Below the pieces are notes generated by a model. That model was not told where the DNA came from and did no database searches. It saw only the letters and a list, made by a program, of their open reading frames with translations. From NCBI GenBank assembly GCA_025351245.1, contig JANXWH010000064.1:1-34846 (forward strand): a DNA stretch of 34,846 nt, written 5' to 3'. A program made the position numbers and the translations under genes. Shown here piece after piece: positions 8,027 to 14,883 of this stretch. This DNA is from Chloroflexota bacterium (GTDB lineage: Bacteria > Chloroflexota > Limnocylindria > Limnocylindrales > CSP1-4). Positions within the stretch are counted from its first letter, which is position 1, and each line of letters begins with the position of its first letter.

Positions 8027-8055
8027 ACCGTACATGACGACCCGGGATCTGGCAA
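8027..8055 (-). promoter_or_regulatory. Promoter of the smpB transcript
   Basis: TTGCCA (8055-8050), 17-bp spacer, TACGGT (8032-8027) on the minus strand. The predicted start near 8020 lies just before the strong AAAGGAGGTGAT site. The -35 and spacing are good, the -10 moderate. Confidence 0.55.
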
Positions 8056-8081
8056 GAGCTCCGAGGTCGGCAGAGCTCCGA

Positions 8082-8158
8082 CGCCGGCGACAGGGATCCG
8101 ACGCCGGACTGTCGGCGGCGACACGCGGGCCTCGCCGGCGACAGGGATCCGACGCCGG
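8082..8158. repeat. 26-bp perfect direct repeat, two copies
   Basis: Copies at 8082-8107 and 8133-8158, start-to-start 51 bp, beginning CGCCGGCGACAGGG and ending CCGACGCCGG. They lie just upstream of the smpB promoter. Confidence 0.85.
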
Positions 8159-8220
8159 GGGTGCCGTAGCGCGGACCCGGCCGCCCCGCGCCCGGGGTCG
8201 GGTGTCGCCCGCAGGGCCCG

Positions 8221-8257
8221 GGTTATCGGCTGGGCTTCGGTTATCGGCTGAGCCGAT
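8221..8257. repeat. 18-bp tandem repeat and 15-bp palindrome
   Basis: GGTTATCGGCTG occurs at 8221-8232 and 8239-8250. The second copy continues into the palindrome ATCGGCT-G-AGCCGAT (8243-8257). It could be a regulator binding site; no regulator is identified. Confidence 0.65.
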
Positions 8258-8279
8258 CATCCGGAGCCATAGCGCGCTC

Positions 8280-8315
8280 GGAAACGCGGCTAACCTCTCG
8301 ATTGGCCGCGTTTCC
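8280..8315. repeat. 11-bp inverted repeat
   Basis: GGAAACGCGGC (8280-8290) and GCCGCGTTTCC (8305-8315) are perfect arms around a 14-nt loop. It may be the 3' hairpin of the S41 peptidase transcript (minus strand), but no T-run follows. Confidence 0.6.
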
Positions 8316-8466
8316 ACGCTCCGCGACAACGGATCCGATCGTGCCATCCGATCACGGGGTTCCCGGCACAGCGGATGAGATGCTCCCGGGCCCCGGGGCC
8401 GAAGCGGGTCCAGGCCGCCGGTTCCGGGTCGGCCCCGGCCGTGGCCCCAGGCTGCCGGCTGTGACG

Positions 8467-9849
8467 TCAGGATGCCCGGGGCAGTGCCCCTATCGCGGCC
8501 GGCGCCCCGAGGGCCTTGAGCGCCGCGTCAATGTACGGGTCACCGGTCGGGGTGGTCGACGCGACGTTCGCCGCGACCGCGACGTCCGGGGTGAGGCCCT
8601 TCGTGTGGATCCAGCGCTTGGCCGGCGTGAGCCACTTCGCGATCGTCAGGCGGAACCCGCCCGAGTTGTCGGCCAGGTCCACCCACTGCTGGACGGTGCC
8701 CTTGCCGAAGGTAGTCTCGCCGACCAGCATGCCCCGCTTCGTGTCCTGCAGGGCGCCGGAGACGATCTCGCTGGCCGAGGCGCTCCCCTTGTTGACGAGC
8801 ACCATGACGCGGATGCCGGGGTCCGTGGCGACGCCGCCAGGCGAGGCGTCCGTCGCGACCTGTGTGCCGTCGGCGCTCTCCTCCCAGAAGAGGGGCCCAC
8901 CGGCGATGAACTGGCTGGCGATGGTGCGCGCCGCCGTCACGTAGCCGCCCGGGTTGTCGCGCAGGTCAACGATCACCGACCGCTCGCCCTTCTCGAGGCC
9001 GGCCCGGAGCGCGTCCGTGAAGTCCTTCGCCGCGTTGTCGGAGAACGCGGCGACCCGGATGTAGCGGACGCTGGCGTTCGCCAGGTCGCGCGTCTCCACC
9101 TGGGTCTGGACGATCGTGTCGCGGACGATCCGCAGGTCGAACGGCGCCTGCCCGGTGCGGGCGACGGTCAGCACGACCGGCGTGCCCTTCTTCCCCCGCA
9201 CCTTCGCGATCGCCTGGTCCAGCGTGAGGCCGTCCACGCTGGCACCCTCGATCGCGGTGACCACGTCGCCGGCGCGCAGGCCTGCCGCCTCCGCCGGTGA
9301 CGCCGCGATCGCGGAGACGACCGTCATCCGGCAGGTTGGCCCGAGGGTGGTGCAGGCACCGCCGACCGCGGCCGAGGAGCGAGCCGAGATCACGGCGCCG
9401 ATCCCCTCGAACTGGCCACCCAGGGCCTCGCGGGCGCGCTGGAGGTCGTCGGGGCTCATGTACAACGAGTAGGGGTCGCCCAGGGCCTTGATCATCCCGT
9501 CGATCGCGCCCTCGACGAGCTTCTTCCTATCCACCTGGCCGACGTAGCTCCGGTTGATCGAATCCCACGTGTCCCAGAACGGCCCGAAGAGCGCCTGGTC
9601 GGCGGCCGGCGTCCCCGGCGTTGTCGCCGTTCGCGCCCCGAGCGTGAAGCCGGAGAGAAACAGCGCGGCGCCGGCAAGCAGCGCCACGACCGCGAGGGCC
9701 AGCTGGAGCGACCCGACCCCGCGGCGAGGCGGCTGGCCGGGCGGGACGGCCGGGGTGACGGGTGGCAGGACGGCCGGAGTGACGGGCGCGGCAACCGCTT
9801 CGTCGCTCGAGGGCTCGGGGGGCGTGAAGTCTGGGTCAGGCGTGGTCAT
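8467..9849 (-). CDS. S41-family C-terminal processing peptidase (CtpA-like)
   Basis: 460 aa from the ATG at 9849, which lies 7 nt after the ftsX stop with GAGG upstream. A Pro-rich cytoplasmic tail precedes one membrane helix (about 48-71, LALAVVALLAGAALFLSGF), making it a membrane-anchored extracytoplasmic protease. Then come a helical region with DPYSLYMSPDDL, a PDZ domain (about 135-240; SPAEAAGLRAGDVVTAIEG) and the S41 core with VIVDLRDNPGGY. The catalytic pair fits Ser358 in NKGSASASE and Lys383 in FGKGTVQ, 25 residues apart as in B. subtilis CtpB. It ends a compact ftsE-ftsX-peptidase unit, so cleavage of cell-wall or division-related proteins is a reasonable guess. The substrate is unknown. 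Confidence 0.93.
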   Translation of the reverse strand: MTTPDPDFTPPEPSSDEAVAAPVTPAVLPPVTPAVPPGQPPRRGVGSLQLALAVVALLAGAALFLSGFTLGARTATTPGTPAADQALFGPFWDTWDSINRSYVGQVDRKKLVEGAIDGMIKALGDPYSLYMSPDDLQRAREALGGQFEGIGAVISARSSAAVGGACTTLGPTCRMTVVSAIAASPAEAAGLRAGDVVTAIEGASVDGLTLDQAIAKVRGKKGTPVVLTVARTGQAPFDLRIVRDTIVQTQVETRDLANASVRYIRVAAFSDNAAKDFTDALRAGLEKGERSVIVDLRDNPGGYVTAARTIASQFIAGGPLFWEESADGTQVATDASPGGVATDPGIRVMVLVNKGSASASEIVSGALQDTKRGMLVGETTFGKGTVQQWVDLADNSGGFRLTIAKWLTPAKRWIHTKGLTPDVAVAANVASTTPTGDPYIDAALKALGAPAAIGALPRAS

Positions 9850-9856
9850 GGCAGGC

Positions 9857-10768
9857 TTACCTCGTGAGATAGCTTCGCACCGAGAGCCACGACCCCAGGA
9901 CCCCAACCCCCAGGCCGGTTCCGACCACCAGCAGGACCACGTCTCGCTGGAGGGAGCCGAACTCGAGGGGGAGGATCCGGAAGAAGCCGTACATGAAGTC
10001 AGTGACCGGCCCGGAGGCGACCGCGAGGACGGCCAGCGCTGCCGCGGCCCCCAGGAGTCCCACGAACGCGCCCTCGAAGATGAACGGCCAGCGGATGAAC
10101 GCGTCCGACGCGCCGACGAGCCGCATGACCTCGATCTCTTCGCGCCGGGCGACGACCGCCAGCCGGATCGTGTTGACGATGATGAAGAGGACCACGAAGC
10201 CGACGAGCACCAGGAGCACGAAGCCTCCGGTCCGCAGCACGCCCGTCACCGTCGTCAGCTGCTGGACCAGTTTCTGGACCTCGACCACGTCGTCGACGAC
10301 GCGGCTGCGGTCCTGGAGCAGCTGGACGATCGGCTGGTACTCCCGCGGGTCAACCAGCTTGACCTCCAGGCTGGCCGGGAGCGGGTTGCGGTCCAGGAAT
10401 CCCGTCAGGTCCACCTGGCCGCGCTGTCGCAACCGATCGCGGAATCGCGCCAGGGCCTCTTCCTTCGAGACGTAGGCGACGGACCGGACGGAGGGCAGCG
10501 CCGCGACGTCCGCGGCGAGGGCCACGGCCTGCACGGTGAGGGACCCCTCGGCGCCCGCAACGTCGTGGAGGTCCGCGACGATCTCCACCTTCTGCTCCAC
10601 GTACTGGACGCCCGCCGCCAACCCCGCCTGGACCAGCCAGAAGCCCGCGAGCAGGAGAAGCATCAGGAGCATCGTCGCGGTGGCCGCGAGAGTCATCAGG
10701 CCGTTGCGGCGGAGCCCCTGCAGGCCGCGGGTGACGCTGAACGTGACGAAACGGAGGAAGCCGAACAC
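9857..10768 (-). CDS. ftsX: Cell division protein FtsX
   Basis: 303 aa, starting with GTG at 10768 only 3 nt after the ftsE stop. FtsX is the membrane half of the FtsEX complex, which couples ATP hydrolysis to activation of peptidoglycan hydrolases at the septum. The layout is typical: first membrane helix (about 24-48, LMTLAATATMLLMLLLLAGFW), an extracytoplasmic domain (about 50-165, including VAYVSKEEALARF and LPASLEVKL), then three helices (about 180-300) with RREEIEVMRLVGAS, the conserved cytoplasmic loop that contacts FtsE. The hydrolase partner is not obvious here; the next gene is a membrane protease rather than an EnvC- or RipC-type protein. Confidence 0.95.
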   Translation of the reverse strand: MFGFLRFVTFSVTRGLQGLRRNGLMTLAATATMLLMLLLLAGFWLVQAGLAAGVQYVEQKVEIVADLHDVAGAEGSLTVQAVALAADVAALPSVRSVAYVSKEEALARFRDRLRQRGQVDLTGFLDRNPLPASLEVKLVDPREYQPIVQLLQDRSRVVDDVVEVQKLVQQLTTVTGVLRTGGFVLLVLVGFVVLFIIVNTIRLAVVARREEIEVMRLVGASDAFIRWPFIFEGAFVGLLGAAAALAVLAVASGPVTDFMYGFFRILPLEFGSLQRDVVLLVVGTGLGVGVLGSWLSVRSYLTR

Positions 10769-10771
10769 GGC

Positions 10772-11545
10772 TCAGTCGTCGCGGTGGTAGCCGCCGACCT
10801 CGTCGCGGACGACGCGCCCCTCCTCGAGCGCGACGACCCGGCGGCGGAGGGCGGTCACCACGCCGGCGTTGTGGGTGGCAATCAGGATCGTGACGCCCAG
10901 CTCGTTGATCCGGAGCAGGAGCTGGAGGATCTCCCAGCTGATGAGCGGGTCCAGGTTCCCCGTGGGCTCGTCGGCGATGATCAGGCGCGGCTCGTGGACC
11001 AGGGCGCGGGCGATCGCCGTCCGCTGCTGCTCGCCGCCGGAGAGCGTGGGCGGCAGCTGGTCCGCCTGCGCGCCGAGCCCGACCACCGCGAGCGCCCGAT
11101 CGACGGCCGGCCGGATCCGCCCACGCGGCGTGCCGGTCACCTCGAGAGCGAACGCGACGTTCTCCCGGACCGAGCGCGCCGGCAGGAGCTTGAAGTCCTG
11201 GAAGACGATCCCGATCTTGCGGCGCAGCTCGGGGACTTTCCGGCGCGGCACGCGCGCGAGGTCACGCCCGTCAAGGATCACCTCGCCGGTCGTCGGCAGC
11301 TCGTCGCGGATCAGGAGCTTGAGGAGCGTGGACTTGCCGGCGCCGGATGGCCCGACAAGGAAGACGAACTCACCTTCCCCCAGGCTGAGGTCAACGTCGC
11401 GGAGGGCCGCCGTGCCGTTCGGGTAGACCTTGCCGACGCCACGCAGTGCGACGACCGGACGGGCCACTCCTGACGTGCCCGCGGCCGCGTGGTCCGGCGA
11501 TGGATCGAGCGCGGCGGCAGGTCGGAGGATGGTGGGGGTCGTCAC
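10772..11545 (-). CDS. ftsE: Cell division ATP-binding protein FtsE
   Basis: 257 aa. ABC ATPase with Walker A GPSGAGKS (65-72), the FtsE-like Q-loop VFQDFKLLP (Gln116), signature LSGGEQQR (168-175), Walker B LIIADEP and switch His225 in ATHN. About 30 extra residues precede the usual FtsE start (VVALRGVGKVYPNG). The GTG at 11545 is taken because a TGG-TAGCCT extended -10 box ends 9 nt before it, giving an almost leaderless mRNA; a shorter protein is possible. It pairs with ftsX directly downstream, and the pair is followed by the S41 peptidase. Confidence 0.94.
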   Translation of the reverse strand: MTTPTILRPAAALDPSPDHAAAGTSGVARPVVALRGVGKVYPNGTAALRDVDLSLGEGEFVFLVGPSGAGKSTLLKLLIRDELPTTGEVILDGRDLARVPRRKVPELRRKIGIVFQDFKLLPARSVRENVAFALEVTGTPRGRIRPAVDRALAVVGLGAQADQLPPTLSGGEQQRTAIARALVHEPRLIIADEPTGNLDPLISWEILQLLLRINELGVTILIATHNAGVVTALRRRVVALEEGRVVRDEVGGYHRDD

Positions 11546-11554
11546 GTCCGGTCG

Positions 11555-11563
11555 AGGCTACCA
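11555..11563 (-). promoter_or_regulatory. Possible extended -10 box before ftsE
   Basis: TGG-TAGCCT on the minus strand (11563 to 11555) lies 9 nt before the GTG start. No -35 is recognised. Confidence 0.3.
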
Positions 11564-11614
11564 CCGGCCCGCCGATCCGTCCGGTCCGGCCACGCCCAAG
11601 AGGCCGCGCAGCCG

Positions 11615-12625
11615 CTACAGGACCGCCAGCGTGATCGGCACGTAGCGCTCGAAGTCGGCGAAGGGTCGGTCCCAGCAGACGAGCGCCGGGAAATCCTCCA
11701 GTCGAAGGCCGGCTGCGAGGAGCGTTGCCACCGCCGCGCTCGCCGACCCGGGGATCCAGGCAGAGAAGGCGCCGGCCGGTCGAACCGATCCCAGGAGGTG
11801 TCCCATGACGGGCCCCATCAGGATGGCATCCTCGACGGCGATCGGACCCAGCCGGCCGACCTCCGAGGCGTACCCGTACCCGACGACGCTCCCATCACCG
11901 CTCTCGTACAGGTAGCCGAGGCGGCCCTGCGCACCCAGGTAGGCATGGTCCTGCGGATGCGCGTACCCGAGGGTCCCGCGATCCAGGCGGTCGAGCGCGG
12001 CAGCCAGCCGGCGCGGCCCCGCCCCGTCGGTCGGCCCGGCGCGCAGCAGGTCGAATGGGACCGCACGGATCCCGTCCGGCAGCCCGGCCACGGGGCGCTC
12101 GGGACGGCCGACCAACTCCAGCACCGGCAGGCGCGGCACCATCCCGAAGCGGCTGTACAGGGCGTTCGAGATCGGCTGGGCGCTGTCGGTGCACGTCGCG
12201 TGGGTGGCATCGTCGGCGCCGGCCAGCACCTGGGCCAGGAGGCGCCGTCCCAGGCCGCGCTCCTGGTGGGCCGGTTGCACGAAGAGCATGGAGAGGAACC
12301 AGACGTGCTCGCGCCGGAGCGCGGAGACGAACGCGACGATGGGGCCTTCGGCGCTGGCCGGATCGTGGGCTGCCATGGCCCCGGCAGGGTGGGGAGCGTC
12401 CGCCACGGCAACCCAGAAGCCGTCCGGGTCGGTCGCGAGCAGGTGGCCCAGCAGCCCCAGCAGCGGTCCGAAAGTGGGCGGCATCTCCGGCCGTCCCACC
12501 CTGACCCCGTACTCGGTGAGGCCGGCGTGCCAGACGCCGACGCATGCCGGTAGATCGCCGGGCTGGGCGGGTCGCAGCCGGATCGCCGGCGCTCCACCCG
12601 GCGCTCCACCCGGCGCGGCCGTCAT
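11615..12625 (-). CDS. GNAT-family N-acetyltransferase
   Basis: 336 aa from the ATG at 12625, 19 nt after the prfB stop; the same frame is open further upstream but there it overlaps prfB. The N-terminal half (about 13-170) carries a GNAT core: IRLRPAQPGDLPACVGVW at the start, FLSMLFVQPAHQERGLGRRLL as the acetyl-CoA-binding strand-helix (Q-x-x-G-x-G/R pattern), and SNALYSRFGMVPRLPVLEL near its end. The C-terminal half (about 190-336; GYLYESGDGSVVGYGYASE) looks like a second, degenerate GNAT fold. The substrate cannot be told. It follows prfB in one transcript, so a role in modifying a translation component is possible but unsupported. A Gly/Ala/Pro repeat (PGGAPGGAP) sits at the N-terminus. 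Confidence 0.82.
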   Translation of the reverse strand: MTAAPGGAPGGAPAIRLRPAQPGDLPACVGVWHAGLTEYGVRVGRPEMPPTFGPLLGLLGHLLATDPDGFWVAVADAPHPAGAMAAHDPASAEGPIVAFVSALRREHVWFLSMLFVQPAHQERGLGRRLLAQVLAGADDATHATCTDSAQPISNALYSRFGMVPRLPVLELVGRPERPVAGLPDGIRAVPFDLLRAGPTDGAGPRRLAAALDRLDRGTLGYAHPQDHAYLGAQGRLGYLYESGDGSVVGYGYASEVGRLGPIAVEDAILMGPVMGHLLGSVRPAGAFSAWIPGSASAAVATLLAAGLRLEDFPALVCWDRPFADFERYVPITLAVL

Positions 12626-12644
12626 GCGCGAATGCTCGGCGCGA

Positions 12645-13767
12645 TCACGCTGGCTCGGCCGTGCCGCTGACCGGGGCGCCGGTCGCCTCGCGCTCCAGCT
12701 CGGCCGCCATGAAGACGTCCAGGTCGCCGTCGAGCACCGCCGCCGTGTTGGACGTCTCCACGCCGGTCCGGTGGTCCTTGACCATCTGGTACGGGTGCAG
12801 GACGTAGCTCCGGATCTGGTTGCCCCAGCCGGCCTCGACGTGCTCGCCCTTGATGAGCCGCAGCTCGACCTCCTTCTCCTCCAGGCGACGCTCCAGGAGC
12901 CGGGCGGCAAGGACCTTGGACGCGGTCTCGCGGTTCTGCGTCGCGGAGCGCTCGTTCTGGCAGGTCACCACGATCCCGGTGGGGACGTGGGTCAGCCGCA
13001 CGGCCGAGTTCGTCTTCTGGACGTGCTGCCCGCCCGCCCCGGACGATCGATACATCTCCACCCGGATCTCGTCCCAGTTGAGCTCCACCTCGGCCTCGTC
13101 CTCCACCTCGGGCATCACCTCGATGAGCGCGAACGTCGTCTGGCGGCGCTTCTGCGAGTCGTACGGGCTGATCCTGACCAGCCGGTGCACGCCGCGCTCG
13201 GGGCGCAGCCAGCCGTACGCCCGCCGGCCGTCCACGCTGAACGTGACGCTCTTGAGGCCGGTCTGCTCGCCCTCCGTCTGGTCCACGACCTCCGTCGAGA
13301 AGCGATGGCGCTCGGCCCAGCGCAGGAACATCCGGAGGAGCATCTCCGCCCAGTCCGTCGCCTCGGTCCCGCCGGCACCCGCGCTGATCGTGACCAGCGC
13401 GCCGCGCTGGTCGTATTCCCCCGAGAAGAGGAGGGCGGTGCGCTCGCGCTCGAACGAGACGCGGAGCGCATCGGCGTCGCGATCGATCTCGGCGAGCATC
13501 TCGGCGTCGTCGGCCTCGGCGGCGAGGTCGGCCAGCTCCTCGAGCCCCGTGGCGCGCGACTCCAGGTCCTGCCAGAGGGTCAGCTCCCCCTGGAGTCCGT
13601 CGGCCTCGCGAAGGATCCTCTGGGCGCGCCGCTGGTCATCCCAGAACCCGGGAACGCCGATCAGCGCGTTGAGCTCCGCGACGCGCGCTTCCTTCGCGGG
13701 GAGGTCAAAGACGCCCCGAGGTCGCGTGGATCCGCCCGGCAAGATCGCGGAGGCCGGCCCGGTCCAT
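12645..13767 (-). CDS. prfB: Peptide chain release factor 2, with +1 programmed frameshift
   Basis: The first frame starts with ATG at 13767 and runs 20 codons to TGA at 13707-13705. The site reads GGGG-CGT-CTT-TGA-C, matching the known RF2 frameshift signal (Shine-Dalgarno-like GGGG three nt before CTT TGA C). Skipping T13707 joins the rest (13706-12645, GAC CTC on), giving about 373 aa, normal for RF2 (E. coli 365). RF2 reads UGA and UAA stop codons; low RF2 favours the shift, so it regulates itself. GGQ (catalysis) is at 245-247. The stop-recognition loop is SPY (200-202) instead of SPF, followed by RRQTTF. The gene starts directly after the stop of the Cys-rich ORF (no gap) and is followed by the GNAT gene. 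Confidence 0.96.
13704..13717 (-). promoter_or_regulatory. prfB +1 frameshift site
   Basis: GGGGCGTCTTTGAC on the minus strand (13717 to 13704). The slippery CTT, the in-frame TGA and the following C are all present, with an internal GGGG at the spacing used in other bacteria. Confidence 0.92.
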
Positions 13768-13992
13768 CTAGGCTCGGCCTCGCACGTCCTGGAGGAGGAT
13801 CGGCCGGAGCTCGATGAGCCGCAGGGCGGTCTTGCTCCGGGCGACGACGGGGTTCACGCATGCGCAGTACGCGTTGTGAGCGCAAACGCCGCAATTTCCA
13901 TCGCAGTCCAGCGCCGCAGCGTAACTGCAGTTCCTGCAGTCTCGCTCACAGGCGATGAGATCGACGAACGCGGCGTCAGTGATCTGCTTCAC
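13768..13992 (-). CDS. Small cysteine-rich protein encoded directly upstream of prfB
   Basis: 74 aa from GTG at 13992, with GAGGGAG just upstream. The reading frame is open further 5', but the promoter lies inside that part, which rules out an earlier start. Eight Cys fall within 31 residues, at positions 15, 19, 22, 30, 34, 37, 43 and 45: CERDCRNC, CDGNCGVC, then CAC. The two C-x3-C-x2-C groups plus CxC suggest metal or Fe-S binding, or a redox function. The remainder (SKTALRLIELRPILL) may be a helix. The stop TAG abuts the prfB ATG with no gap, so translation is probably coupled. I do not recognise the family. The dense, regular Cys spacing argues that it is a real protein. Confidence 0.65.
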   Translation of the reverse strand: MKQITDAAFVDLIACERDCRNCSYAAALDCDGNCGVCAHNAYCACVNPVVARSKTALRLIELRPILLQDVRGRA

Positions 13993-14083
13993 CGCTCCCT
14001 CAAGCACTGCAGTGGCGACGTCTGGCCGGTCGAATTCCCGCCGGGACGGGAGCTGGGCATCGCCGGTCGGTGATAATGGTGTG

Positions 14084-14112
14084 AGTATACGAGGGCAACG
14101 CAAAGCGGCCAA
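14084..14112 (-). promoter_or_regulatory. Promoter of the Cys-rich protein / prfB / GNAT operon
   Basis: TTGGCC (14112-14107), 17-bp spacer, TATACT (14089-14084) on the minus strand. The predicted start near 14077 gives an 85-nt leader before the GTG at 13992. Confidence 0.7.
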
Positions 14113-14143
14113 GAGGGAGTTTTCGGCAGAGGGAGTTTTCGGC
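14112..14143. repeat. 16-bp perfect tandem repeat abutting the prfB-operon -35 box
   Basis: AGAGGGAGTTTTCGGC occurs twice head to tail (14112-14127, 14128-14143). It sits directly upstream of the -35, where an activator would bind, and contains AAAA runs on the minus strand that could also act as UP elements. Confidence 0.85.
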
Positions 14144-14220
14144 ATTCGCAACCAGGCCGGGAAGCGGATCGTCCCGGGGCCCGCGTCGGGCGCCGAAGGA
14201 CCGGCCGCCCGACCGGTTGG

Positions 14221-14883
14221 TCACGGCGAGCCGGCCACCCCGAGCTCCGGGCCGATCGCCCCGCCCACCAGGCCGTAGAAGGCCAGCGCGCCAAGCTCGT
14301 GCAGGGTCGCATCCAGGCGCTGTCCCAGGCCGGCATCGGTCGGGCTTGTCGTCGTCGGTGAGCCGTACGCCTGGATCTTCAGGTCCTTGCCCATCCGCAT
14401 CACGCGCAGCATGTGCGTCCGGTCCGAGACGAAGAGCGCGCTTCGCAGCCCATGCGCGCGGAGGATGCCGGCCACCGACTCGAGCGATTCGAGCGTGGAC
14501 CGGCCGCGATCCTCCTCGAGAATTGCGGCGTCGGGAACGCCGTGGGCGACCGCGTAGGCGCGCGCGACCGCGGCCTCCGTCGTCCGGTCGCCCTCGCGCC
14601 GACCGCCAGTCACGATGAGGACGGGCGCCACACCGTCCGCGTAGAGGCGCACCGCGTGGTCAAGGCGGCTGGCGAAGACCGGTGACGGCCGCCCGTCGTA
14701 CTGCGCCGCGCCCATCACGACGATCGCGTCCACCGGCCGCGTCTCGTCCACGGTGCCGTGCTGCCAGATCTGAAAGGTCGCGTAGCCGATGACGAGGACG
14801 CCGCCGACGACCACGGCCAGGCCCACGAGGGCGAGCTCGCGGACCGGCGACCGCCCGACGTGATCCCTCAGCGGCCGTGACAT
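14221..14883 (-). CDS. YdcF/SanA-like DUF218 membrane protein
   Basis: 220 aa from an ATG at 14883 that overlaps the secA 3' end by 16 nt; the site lacks a clear ribosome-binding sequence, so the start is provisional. A single membrane helix (about 16-36, ELALVGLAVVVGGVLVIGYA) anchors an outer DUF218 domain: DAIVVMGAAQYDGRPSP (52-68), HAVRLYADGVAPVLIVTGG, then EDRGRSTLESLESVAGILRA and ALFVSDRTHMLRVMRMGKD. DUF218 proteins of the SanA/ElyC/YdcF group are linked to envelope integrity in E. coli, with an unknown reaction. The gene is translationally coupled to secA. Confidence 0.82.
   Translation of the reverse strand: MSRPLRDHVGRSPVRELALVGLAVVVGGVLVIGYATFQIWQHGTVDETRPVDAIVVMGAAQYDGRPSPVFASRLDHAVRLYADGVAPVLIVTGGRREGDRTTEAAVARAYAVAHGVPDAAILEEDRGRSTLESLESVAGILRAHGLRSALFVSDRTHMLRVMRMGKDLKIQAYGSPTTTSPTDAGLGQRLDATLHELGALAFYGLVGGAIGPELGVAGSP

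Larger units (their letters stand above)
8056..8466. other. Repeat-bearing intergenic region between S41 peptidase and smpB
   Basis: 411 bp with no supported gene. It contains a 26-bp perfect direct repeat, an 18-bp tandem repeat ending in a 15-bp palindrome, and an 11-bp inverted repeat, each listed separately. One of these probably marks the end of the peptidase transcript, but none is followed by a T-tract. Confidence 0.5.

Noticed and set aside
8082-8158. CRISPR array
   Set aside because: Only two 26-bp copies with a single 25-bp spacer and no cas genes; better described as a simple direct repeat.
12626-12910. Longer GNAT protein beginning inside prfB
   Set aside because: The added 95 residues are an Arg/Ser/Trp-rich out-of-frame reading of prfB. 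The ATG at 12625 fits the family start.
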